From NCBI GenBank assembly GCA_030681895.1, contig JAUXRI010000266.1, forward strand, positions 1 through 64,000: a stretch of 64,000 bases of DNA, read 5' to 3'. Shown here piece after piece: positions 31,901-39,254 of this stretch. Made by a program: the position numbers and the translations under genes. The notes under the pieces were generated by a model. That model did no database searches. It was not told the DNA's origin and saw nothing but the letters and a program-made list of their open reading frames with translations. Position 1 is the first letter of the stretch; every line of letters begins with the position of its first letter. This DNA comes from Myxococcales bacterium. Its GTDB lineage: Bacteria > Myxococcota > Myxococcia > Myxococcales > Myxococcaceae.

Positions 31901-34542
31901 AGAACGGTCGCCTCGAGCGGCTGGGTGTTGACGTTGAAGCGGTGAGGCCCGAAGCGCACGACCGCGGTGCCGCCTTCGAAGAGATCTTTCTTGTCGCGAA
32001 GCGACCGGAGCGCCTCCTGCTTCGCCGTCTTGAGCCGCGAGTCGAGCTCATCGGACTTGACGGGATCCTTCAGGTCGATGAGCTGCGCGATGAACTGCTT
32101 GAGCTTCTGCGCGGTGGGGTCCGACGCGAAGTACGCGTTGAGCTCGTCGTCGGTCGTGAAGCTGGCAGCGCGCCGCGCGATGCCCTGCAACACACGCTCT
32201 GCGGCGCCGAACAGGTTGGCGGCCTTACGCTGTCGCTCGTCGACCAGCACCTGACGGCGGCGGGCGAACGCGTCGAACAGCTCTTCACGGCGCTGGGCGA
32301 GTTCACCGGCGAACTCGTCGACGTCCGAGAAGCGGCTCTCGAGCTCCTCGAGCTGCACGGAGAGCTTGCCGAGCTGCTCATCGACCTTCTCTGGTGAGTC
32401 GGCGAGGGCGAGCGCGCTGTCGATGCTCTGGGCGAACAGCTTGAACTGCGAGGTGAACTCGGCGCGAGTCTCGTGACCGAGGAGTTCCTTACGGCGCCCC
32501 TGCACGGTCGCCCGCACCCGGTTGAGCTTCGAGAAGACCTCGCTGATGTCCTCGAGGATCTTCGCCTTCTGGGTCGCGTCACCCGACGACAAGCCGCCGA
32601 CGACCTCGCCGAGCACGGTGAGACCCGTCCCCAGGCGCTCGACCTCTTCGACCTGACCCTTGAGCTCGGGCGTCTTGGTGGCCTTCGCGATCTCGGCGTC
32701 GAGCTTCGCGACACTCTCGTGCAGCGGCTGGAACGCGGCTGGCGTGAGCAGGAACTCGACGGTCCACGTGCTGACCTGCTCGAACGCGGCCACGACCTCG
32801 GCCTCGAGGCCATCGACGCGCGCGGCGTCCATGTACCGAATCTCTTTCAACGTGATGAGCACACCGCGCTGCTGCCGCAGGGAGGCCAGCGCCGTCATCA
32901 ACGAGTCGGTGGAGCGCAGATCGTCCTGCGTGAGGCCACGCAGCAACGTCTGTTGCTTCTCGACGGCCTTCGCCAGCTCCTCGCTGGCGCGCTTCTGCAT
33001 CGACAGCACCTTCTCGAACTCGTCGACGATCAGCTCGGCCGACTTCTTGAGCTCCTGCACCTTGCCGAGGAGATCGATCTCCTTCTGACCGACCCAGTGG
33101 AAGGCGTCGACGATACGCTGGCACGTCGAGATGAGGCCCTCGTAGCTGCGGCGCGTGGGCTTCTCGGACTCCGCCATGCGCTTGACGGTCAGCACCTCTG
33201 AGATGCCCCGCACCAGCTCGGCGTTCCCCAGCTTGCCCAGCGCCGTTTGCGGCGTCGGCAACGCAGCGGCGAACTCAGCCGAGACGAACGGCGTCTGCCA
33301 CACCTGCATCGGGTGCACGCGCGTGGGCTCGTTCGACGTCGAGCGGAACACCACCATCTGCCCGTCGGCGAAGATCGAATACCCGTGGCAGTGAATCGGA
33401 GAAGCGACCTCCTTGCGCACGAGGTTGTACGGCAGCAACACGTAGCGGCCGCCGGCCCGCTCGTAGAAGACGTACAGCACGTCTTCACCGTTCGGCGACT
33501 TGATGGAGCGCTTGAACTCGAGCCCGGTGACGTCGGCCTCGAAGACCTTCACCTCACCGGTCTGCAGCACGTAGCCGCCGGGGAAGATGACGCCCTGATC
33601 TTCGGGCAACTGCACGCACGACACGCCGATGGCGTCGACGCGGGCCACGGTGCTCGTTCGCGTATTGAAGACGAGGTACCGGTACTTCTCTTCCCGGAAC
33701 GGCTTCACCTTGAGCAGCACCAGCACGCCGAGCTTCGCGTAGTGGAACTCGGCGTCGTCGAGCGCTTGCGTGGGCTCGTCGACGGGCTCGGCGTAGATGC
33801 CCTGCCCCGTCTCGGTGTTGTTCTCGACCTTCACCGTGAGATCGCCACCGACCGTCTCGATGAACACCTCGTCGAGCACGTTGACGTGCGGGTGCCGGCC
33901 AGAGACGAAGTTCTCGCGGGTCGCCTGGGTCCAGCTGAAGTCGTGCGAAGGCGTGCGCGACACGTCTCCATCGCCACGGTTGTCGACGTAGGCGACGCGC
34001 CCAGAGGGGTCGACCGAGAAGCGCAGCACCTTCACGTCGCGCTCGGTCTGCCCGGTGCGGAACACGGCGAGCAGGCGGGCCTCGGTCTTCGTCAGCAGGT
34101 CGAGGCGCGCGTCCTTGTAGAACTTGAAGAGCTCTTCGAAGTCCTTCGTGAAGCGTTTGTCCTCGAGGAAGCCGCCGGCCGACGAGTTGGGCAGCGTCGA
34201 GAAGTCGAAGCCACCCTCGGCCGTGCGCGCGAAGGCGTGGAGCGAGAAGACGTCGCTGACGGCCCGCTCCTGCTTGAGCCCCATGAAGACGTTGAAGCCC
34301 AGCAGCAGCGAGCCGCCGATCGGCACGATGTTGCGCGGTACGCAGTTGTTCTCGGTGCGCACCCGCTCCGTGCCGATGACGGTGAGTTCCTGGCCGCCGA
34401 ACTCCACGCGCCGGCGTTCGTTGAGCGCCTCGACCTTCGCGCCGAGCTCCTTCGCCTGGGCGAGGAGCCGCCCTCTGATGACTTCGTAGCTCCCGCCCTC
34501 GAGGGTCGACTCGGTGGCAGGCGCCTGGGCTTCGGTAGCCAT
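28954..34542 (-). CDS. giant 'DNA repair ATPase' (DUF3686 AAA+) protein
   Basis: An 1862-residue AAA+ protein of the DUF3686 family, called DNA repair ATPase in databases on weak grounds. The first 550 residues contain the family signature (RTENNCVPRNIVPIGGSLLLGFNVFMGLK) and many beta-strands. A coiled-coil region covers about 600-850. The AAA+ module has Walker A SPPGYGKTTL (about 1292-1301) and Walker B VMLYLDDIQHTN (about 1352-1363). Residues about 1655-1780 form six DLxPxLxxL-type repeats, an amphipathic array likely to bind a partner. It lies 23 bases downstream of the flotillin gene and completes a YqiJ-flotillin-ATPase operon. The start at 34542 follows GAGGCG by about 7 bases. Function in the cell is unknown. 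Confidence 0.9.
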   Translation of the reverse strand: MATEAQAPATESTLEGGSYEVIRGRLLAQAKELGAKVEALNERRRVEFGGQELTVIGTERVRTENNCVPRNIVPIGGSLLLGFNVFMGLKQERAVSDVFSLHAFARTAEGGFDFSTLPNSSAGGFLEDKRFTKDFEELFKFYKDARLDLLTKTEARLLAVFRTGQTERDVKVLRFSVDPSGRVAYVDNRGDGDVSRTPSHDFSWTQATRENFVSGRHPHVNVLDEVFIETVGGDLTVKVENNTETGQGIYAEPVDEPTQALDDAEFHYAKLGVLVLLKVKPFREEKYRYLVFNTRTSTVARVDAIGVSCVQLPEDQGVIFPGGYVLQTGEVKVFEADVTGLEFKRSIKSPNGEDVLYVFYERAGGRYVLLPYNLVRKEVASPIHCHGYSIFADGQMVVFRSTSNEPTRVHPMQVWQTPFVSAEFAAALPTPQTALGKLGNAELVRGISEVLTVKRMAESEKPTRRSYEGLISTCQRIVDAFHWVGQKEIDLLGKVQELKKSAELIVDEFEKVLSMQKRASEELAKAVEKQQTLLRGLTQDDLRSTDSLMTALASLRQQRGVLITLKEIRYMDAARVDGLEAEVVAAFEQVSTWTVEFLLTPAAFQPLHESVAKLDAEIAKATKTPELKGQVEEVERLGTGLTVLGEVVGGLSSGDATQKAKILEDISEVFSKLNRVRATVQGRRKELLGHETRAEFTSQFKLFAQSIDSALALADSPEKVDEQLGKLSVQLEELESRFSDVDEFAGELAQRREELFDAFARRRQVLVDERQRKAANLFGAAERVLQGIARRAASFTTDDELNAYFASDPTAQKLKQFIAQLIDLKDPVKSDELDSRLKTAKQEALRSLRDKKDLFEGGTAVVRFGPHRFNVNTQPLEATVLPKDDGLFLHLTGSDYFQRLNEPAVEAAKAYWDQTLPSESPDVARAEYLASSLLTAAQSGKDGLSFARFHELIREGKGLQSITREAAQGRYDEGYERGVHDVDAARILEALLTLHESAGLLRYDAWPRVLATLAWAALGDDATRKVIVRRAQSLGRLKAQYGHAAEFDRLAADLTARISAWAKASTLDASVGDLLLSGRYLAEELAKETQRFVVSRDALSLREALLSSIEVAGQRRAFEEDLRAVDDPAERFKLTRAWLEAYVVKAGTSEAMRGPVLEAAGLFAVEERQVSREVSSALLSTELTGLLSNHPRVQGQKLSLRLDEFERRLARFVEERLPAYQAFRAKVREVIEHERKRLRIDELRPKVLSSFVRNRLIDEVYLPLIGANLAKQLGTAGENKRTDRNGLLLLVSPPGYGKTTLMEYVASRLGLTFVKVNGPALGHEVVSVDPADAPNSTAKLEVERMNFSFELGNNVMLYLDDIQHTNPELLQKFISLCDAQRKIEGVWNGVTRTYDLRGKRFCVVMAGNPYTESGEVFKIPDMLANRADTYNLGDILSGKDDLFALSYLENALTANTVTAPLTTRPPADIPRLLKMAQGQSVATTELEHGYSGAELNEIIEVLKRLFFAQRVLLRVNQQYIASASQDDRFRTEPPFKLQGSYRNMNKLAEKIVAVMTDPELETLIDSHYAGESQTLTTSAEQNLLKLAELRGRQTADQKARWDEIKRGFKRVQTQGGKDDDPVVRVTGTLAALGEELSRIREAAAEVARRPAEAPLAPHLEALSKTIAATANKPRQSDLGPKLDALRDAVVSAGEAMKSTPPVDLRPMLKTLAEANSRPPIDLTPALKQLAQVAEAMAQRAQAQQIDLTPVLNQLTEVTKLVLERPAAAPQKDLGPLLEKLAAQQNAAPARAAKDAPASEEVRRQLSTLTDTLSPIAAAARSVLQVDSDGAMKAVVVWQQVNEAIQLVRALEERLSGRPRRKQ

Positions 34543-34565
34543 GGCTTCACGCGCCTCGTGTCAGA

Positions 34566-36671
34566 TCACTTCGACGGCTTGTCGTCGCGAACGAGCCGGC
34601 TCATCAGCGCGGCCGAGGCGAGGTTCTGCACGTCGGTCGTGGCGCCCGGCTTCGAGAGGACCGCCTTCAAGTCGTCGGGCAACGAGCGGCCGCCTTCGAG
34701 GTACTCCTTGAAGAGCACCTTGAGCTGCTCGGAGTTGTCCACCGCCCCGTCGACCGACTGGCCCAGCGAGACCGCCTTGACGAACTGGTCGAAGAAGGCG
34801 CCGTCGCCGCCGACGATGCTGATCTTCGCGTTGCCCATCGCCTGCGAGAGCACCTGTGCCTGGCTGGCCGCGATGTCGCGCTTGACGTGCAGCGCCTCGA
34901 TCTCGACGAACTTGTCCTTCTCGAGCCGCAGGCGGAACTCTTCGTGCTCGCGCGTGACGCCCTCGAGGAGCTTCATGGCGCCGGCCTTCTCGTGCAGACC
35001 GCGCGCCTCGGCGAGCAGCTTCTCTTGAATGCCGTGCGCCTCGGCCTGGACCTTCGCCTTGACCGACTCGGCCTCGGCGAGCCCGCGCCGCTGAATGACG
35101 TCGGCTTCGCCCTGCTCGATGGTGATGCGGGCCATGCCCTTCTTCTCGTCGCCTTCGGCTTCGGCCGTCATCTTGGCGCGCAGCGCGTTGGCGTTCGCGG
35201 CGCCCTGCTTCTCGATGGCCGCGGCTTCGGCTTCACGCACGCGCACCACTGCGAGGCCACGCTTCTCTTCGGCGACGGCCTGGGCCTCGAGCACGCGGGC
35301 CTTCGCGAGCCCATCAGCGGCCGACTCGGCCTGGGTGCCTTCGGCGATGCGCATCTTGGCGCGCGCGTCCTTGTCGGCGGCCTCGAGGTCAGCCTCGGCC
35401 ATGATGAGCCGGGTCTTCGCGGTGTGCTTGGCGACCTCTTCGCTCGCCTCGGCGGCCTTCACCTGCGCGACGACGTTCTCCTGCGCGCGGCCCTCGGCCT
35501 CGATGATGATGGCTTCCTTGTTGCGCGTGGCCTCAGCGACCTTGCGCAGCTGCTTGATGGCCTCTTCTTCGGCGGCGACCTTCTTCTCGACCGAGATGCG
35601 CGTCGAGACGACGTCGGCGATGGCCTTGCGCTCGATCTCGAGCGCCTTCTCCTTGCTGATGCGCTGCAGCTCGACCTCACGCTCGCGCATGATGGCCTCG
35701 AGATCGCGGTCCTTCTTCACGCGCTCGGTCTCGATGCCGACGACGCGCTCGCGGTTCTTCTCGGCGACCTCGACCTGGCGGGACTTGTTCTGCTCGTTGA
35801 TGAGGATCGTCTCTTCCGCGCTGATGCGGGCGTTCTCGGACTTGGTGCGCTCCTCCTGCTGTACCTTCTGGGTGTCGGCGAGCTCGCGGGCCTGAATGGT
35901 CTCGATCTCACGCTTCTGCTTGGCAGCAGCCTCGGCGCGCTGACGCTCGAGCGCGAAGACAGCCTCGTCGGCCTCGACGTTCTGCTTGGTGATCTGCTTG
36001 CGCTCGGTCTGGCGGAAGTCGTTGGTGAGCACGTTCTGAATCGTCGTCAGCTCGGTGATCTTCCGGATGCCGGCGGCGTCGAGGATGTTCTCCTTGTCGA
36101 GCAGCTCGAGCGGCGTCTGCTCGAGGAAGTCGATGGCGACGTCTTCGAGGTTGTAGCCGTTCAGATCCTTGCCGATGACCTGGACGATCTGGTCCTTGAA
36201 GGCCTCTCGCTCCTTGTAGAGGTCTTCGAAGTTGAGGCGCTTGCCGACGGTCTTGAGGGCTTCGGAGAACTTGGCCTCGAAGAGCTCCTGCAGGGTGCGC
36301 TCTTCAGACGCGCGGGCGCAGCCGACCGACTGGGCGACCTTGAGCACGTCTTCGACGGTCTTGTTCACGCGCACGAAGAAGCTGACCTTGATGTCGGCGC
36401 GAATGTTGTCGGCGCAGATCAGGCCTTCCTTGCCGCGGCGATCGATCTCGATCGTCTTCAGCGAGATATCCATCACCTCGGCGCGGTTGATGATCGGCAG
36501 CACCACGGAGCCCGTGAAGGCAACCTTTGGCTCCTTGCCCATGGTGTTGACGATGAGGACCTGGCCCTGGCTCACCTGTCGGTAGAACCGGCTGATCATC
36601 ACGCCGATGAACAACACGAGTACGAACCCAGCAACGACGACGCCGCCGACGATCCACGCAGTCTCTGACAT
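34566..36671 (-). CDS. flotillin-family SPFH protein (YqiK-like)
   Basis: A 701-residue band-7/SPFH protein. One membrane anchor (about 6-29, WIVGGVVVAGFVLVLFIGVMIS) precedes the SPFH domain (about 30-200, GQVLIVNTMGKEPKVAFTGSVVLPIINRAEVMD). The next 400 residues are an almost uninterrupted coiled coil of Glu/Ala/Arg/Lys heptads (EEERTKSENARISAEE, AEAEGDEKKGMARI), as in YqiK, which polymerises on membranes as ring- or raft-like assemblies. A GGGGAGG ribosome site lies 8-14 bases before the ATG. It is coupled to the OB-fold/YqiJ-like gene upstream (194 bases) and to the giant ATPase downstream (23 bases). Its role may be membrane organisation or stress protection. Confidence 0.92.
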   Translation of the reverse strand: MSETAWIVGGVVVAGFVLVLFIGVMISRFYRQVSQGQVLIVNTMGKEPKVAFTGSVVLPIINRAEVMDISLKTIEIDRRGKEGLICADNIRADIKVSFFVRVNKTVEDVLKVAQSVGCARASEERTLQELFEAKFSEALKTVGKRLNFEDLYKEREAFKDQIVQVIGKDLNGYNLEDVAIDFLEQTPLELLDKENILDAAGIRKITELTTIQNVLTNDFRQTERKQITKQNVEADEAVFALERQRAEAAAKQKREIETIQARELADTQKVQQEERTKSENARISAEETILINEQNKSRQVEVAEKNRERVVGIETERVKKDRDLEAIMREREVELQRISKEKALEIERKAIADVVSTRISVEKKVAAEEEAIKQLRKVAEATRNKEAIIIEAEGRAQENVVAQVKAAEASEEVAKHTAKTRLIMAEADLEAADKDARAKMRIAEGTQAESAADGLAKARVLEAQAVAEEKRGLAVVRVREAEAAAIEKQGAANANALRAKMTAEAEGDEKKGMARITIEQGEADVIQRRGLAEAESVKAKVQAEAHGIQEKLLAEARGLHEKAGAMKLLEGVTREHEEFRLRLEKDKFVEIEALHVKRDIAASQAQVLSQAMGNAKISIVGGDGAFFDQFVKAVSLGQSVDGAVDNSEQLKVLFKEYLEGGRSLPDDLKAVLSKPGATTDVQNLASAALMSRLVRDDKPSK

Positions 36672-36865
36672 GTTCCCATCCTCCCCAGAAAGGCTCTGGC
36701 GACTCTATGACGCGCTTGGCTCGCGATGATGGAGTTTCATCGTCCGCTTGAAGCTCGCGAAAGACACGACGGTCCCTCTGAACGATTTCCCTGCTGGACA
36801 ACCCCTTGATTGGTCGTTTTGCGATTGATCAGCGACGACAGCCCACGGTTCTTTCCGAAGCATCT

Positions 36866-37684
36866 TCAGCCGCGCGTGCGCATGCGCGACGAGAGCACCT
36901 GATCGACGCGCGCAGGGTCTTTCAGCGCCTCGAGCTCCTGCGGCTCGAGCCAATCGAGCGGTTCGATGTCCCACGTCTCGGTCTTCTCGTCGAAGTCGAC
37001 GATGAGCGCGCGATCGCCCTTCTTCAACTGGTTCGCCTTCTCGCAGGCGACGTGCAGGTTGAGCCCCGCGCCGCCGTCACTGACCGTCGCGGTGCCGAAG
37101 CCGGCGTCGACACGGCCCGAGGTGATCTCGCAGATCTTCCCGATGAAGTGATGGCGTCGCTGCGGCGCCTCTGATGTGAACGCCTTCGTGATGGGCCTGA
37201 TGGCGCCTGCCGTCGCGAACATCGCCAGCAACATCGAGCCCAGGAGCACGCCCGACTTCGCCGCGAGCCCTGCGTCGGCGCCCAGCCAGGACGAGCCGAA
37301 CATCGAGAAGACCCACGAGAAGAAGACGAGGAAGCTGCCAGAGATGGTCGAGGGCACCTTGCCGAAGCCGAGCAGCGCGAACAGCCCGTTCCCGCCGTCT
37401 TCGGGCTGAGCGAGCTCTCCGCCGATGGCTTCACCCGCGGCCTTCACCCCACCCGTCACCGCCTCGCCCGCCGCTTTGACGCCACCGATCGCTGCGTCCC
37501 CGGCGCCCTTGAGCGCCCCCGTCATCGCGTCGCCAGCAGCCTTGGCACCACCCTCGAGCGCGCCGTCACCGTCGAAGGCCACGACGCCCATGAGCACGAA
37601 CACCCAGTACAGAAACGCGATGCCCAGCAGCACCGTGAACGGCACCGCGGGAAACGACAGGAGCGTGCGCAGGAAGGCTTCCAT
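36866..37684 (-). CDS. YqiJ-like OB-fold membrane protein
   Basis: A 272-residue YqiJ/OB-fold protein of the type paired with flotillins. A first membrane helix lies at about 11-36 (LGIAFLYWVFVLMGVVAF). Residues about 42-90 are an unusual Gly/Ala/Lys-rich run of 11-residue repeats (KAAGDAMTGAL, KGAGDAAIGGV, KAAGEAVTGGV, KAAGEAIGGEL), which would form an amphipathic helix. Two more membrane segments are at about 112-135 and 142-168. The C-terminal domain (about 175-240) is a small beta-barrel with KICEITSGRVDAGFGTATV and KGDRALIVDFDEKTETWDI. NfeD/YqiJ OB domains bind SPFH proteins. It is the first gene of the flotillin/ATPase set. Confidence 0.85.
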   Translation of the reverse strand: MEAFLRTLLSFPAVPFTVLLGIAFLYWVFVLMGVVAFDGDGALEGGAKAAGDAMTGALKGAGDAAIGGVKAAGEAVTGGVKAAGEAIGGELAQPEDGGNGLFALLGFGKVPSTISGSFLVFFSWVFSMFGSSWLGADAGLAAKSGVLLGSMLLAMFATAGAIRPITKAFTSEAPQRRHHFIGKICEITSGRVDAGFGTATVSDGGAGLNLHVACEKANQLKKGDRALIVDFDEKTETWDIEPLDWLEPQELEALKDPARVDQVLSSRMRTRG

Positions 37685-37789
37685 CAGGTGACCCCACTCG
37701 ACTCACTGGTCCGCGACACCGCTCGAAGTCGACCACGAGTGTCCGTCACCCGACAGGACAAACGCCGCGCACACGAGGGCATTGCGTGC

Positions 37790-38335
37790 TCACTCGAGTC
37801 GATGCCCGGAGACCGAGACGTCGGTGCCATCCCGACGGACCCGAAGCGCCCACTGCCGGCCGCACGATGGGCAGTCCTCCACCGAGTCGGCGCCGTCGAG
37901 CTCTTCCATCGGGAGCGACACCTCGATCGGCTCAGCGCAGTACGGACAGCGCGCGTCGTGCTCGAGCGAGACTCGCGCAGGGCCAGGGCGAATCGCGTCA
38001 GGCCACCGCGGCGTCGGGTGTTCACCCGCCTCGAGCTGCCCCCACGTCTCGATCACACAGGTCTTCAGCGACTCGGCATCGAGACCGTCGAAGGTCTCGT
38101 CGACCGGCCCAAGCCGCTCGAGCGCGCGCGCGAGGAGCCGGCGTGCGCCACCGCCGCGCCCCTTCTCGTGATGATGCAGCGCCGCGGCCCACAGCACCAG
38201 CACCTGCAGCACCCGCTTCTCGTCGCCCCGACACACCCGCCACCCATCTTCGAAGGCGTCATGCGCGGCGTGGAACTGCCCTGCTTCGAAGAGGCTGCGG
38301 CCTGCGCTGCAGCTCACCTGAAACGCGGGGCTCAC
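37790..38335 (-). CDS. DUF309 domain fused to CPXCG zinc ribbon
   Basis: A 181-residue protein with a GTG start at 38335 that overlaps the TGA of the BKACE gene (GTGA). The frame extends upstream inside BKACE, but that part is a shadow. Residues about 8-85 form the DUF309 helical domain: LFEAGQFHAAHDAFEDGWRVCRGDEKRVLQVLVLWAAALHH, with the conserved AH...E motif. The C-terminal part has two CxxC pairs, CPYCAEP and CPSCGRQW (about 132-166), typical of CPXCG zinc ribbons that usually stand alone. The fusion of the two is not something I recognise as standard. No function is established for either domain. Confidence 0.78.
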   Translation of the reverse strand: MSPAFQVSCSAGRSLFEAGQFHAAHDAFEDGWRVCRGDEKRVLQVLVLWAAALHHHEKGRGGGARRLLARALERLGPVDETFDGLDAESLKTCVIETWGQLEAGEHPTPRWPDAIRPGPARVSLEHDARCPYCAEPIEVSLPMEELDGADSVEDCPSCGRQWALRVRRDGTDVSVSGHRLE

Positions 38336-39207
38336 GCGCGTGCGCGCAACCCGAGAATGGTGCGCGCCTCGTCTGGCGTCGCCACGACGCGGCCTGCGTT
38401 CGTCGCCACCTTCGCCAGCGCCTCGATCAACGGCCCGTTGCTCGACGCCTTCGTGCCGTCGGGCAGATAGAACGTGTCTTCGAGGCCAGTGCGCAGATCG
38501 CCGCCGAGCTCGGCGCAGCGCTGGTGAAGCGCCCACACCTCTTGCCGGCCGATGCCGATCACCTGCCAGTGCGTGCCGGGAACCATCTCCTCGAGCAACA
38601 GCGGCAGCCACGACCCCTTGTTCGGCATGCCCGACTCGACGCCCATCACCAGCGAGACATGAGGCGGCGTAGGGACGATCCCGCGCTTCGCGAACATCGC
38701 GACGCTGCGGAGAATGCCGGTGTCGAAGCACTCGCACTCGGGGACGATGCCGTTGGCCTGCATCACCTTCGCGAACGATTCGATCTTCTCCACCGTGTTG
38801 TCGAAGAGCATCGGCGGCCAGGCCCAGTCGTTGTTCGACCGGAGCTTGAGGTAGTTGAGCGAGCCCGCGTTGAGCGCGGCCATCTCGGGCTTCACGAGCT
38901 CGAGGCACGAGACCGGTCCGCTGATGTCGGGGCCCACGACGCCGGTGGAGAGGTTGATGATCAGCTCAGGACACTCGGCGCGAATGGCGTCACACACCTT
39001 CTTCGCGTCGGCGGCGTCCCAGCTCGGCAGCCGGCCCATGCCAGGCTCCTGGTTGCGCACGTGCACGTGTACGATCGACGCGCCGGCGTCACGAGCGCGG
39101 CGGGCTTCCTGGGCCATCTGCTCCGGAGTCACGGGCACGCCGTGCTGCGCAGGGTCCGTCAGCACGCCAGTCAACGCGCACGTCAGCACTGCCTTCTTGG
39201 TCGCCAT
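38332..39207 (-). CDS. BKACE family beta-keto acid cleavage enzyme (DUF849)
   Basis: A 291-residue zinc enzyme of the BKACE/DUF849 family. These cleave a beta-keto acid with acetyl-CoA to form acetoacetate and an acyl-CoA, as in 3-keto-5-aminohexanoate cleavage (Kce) of lysine fermentation. The zinc-binding HVHVR motif is His47/His49; the conserved NLSTG segment follows near residue 105, and GIVPECECFDTG near 150. The family contains many substrate variants, so lysine breakdown is not assured. Neighbouring genes give no pathway. The DUF309/CPXCG gene overlaps its stop, and GuaB1 lies 47 bases upstream on the same strand. Confidence 0.9.
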   Translation of the reverse strand: MATKKAVLTCALTGVLTDPAQHGVPVTPEQMAQEARRARDAGASIVHVHVRNQEPGMGRLPSWDAADAKKVCDAIRAECPELIINLSTGVVGPDISGPVSCLELVKPEMAALNAGSLNYLKLRSNNDWAWPPMLFDNTVEKIESFAKVMQANGIVPECECFDTGILRSVAMFAKRGIVPTPPHVSLVMGVESGMPNKGSWLPLLLEEMVPGTHWQVIGIGRQEVWALHQRCAELGGDLRTGLEDTFYLPDGTKASSNGPLIEALAKVATNAGRVVATPDEARTILGLRARA

Positions 39208-39254
39208 GCGCGCAGATATGGCGACGATTGATTCTCAAGTCAACGGGACGAACT

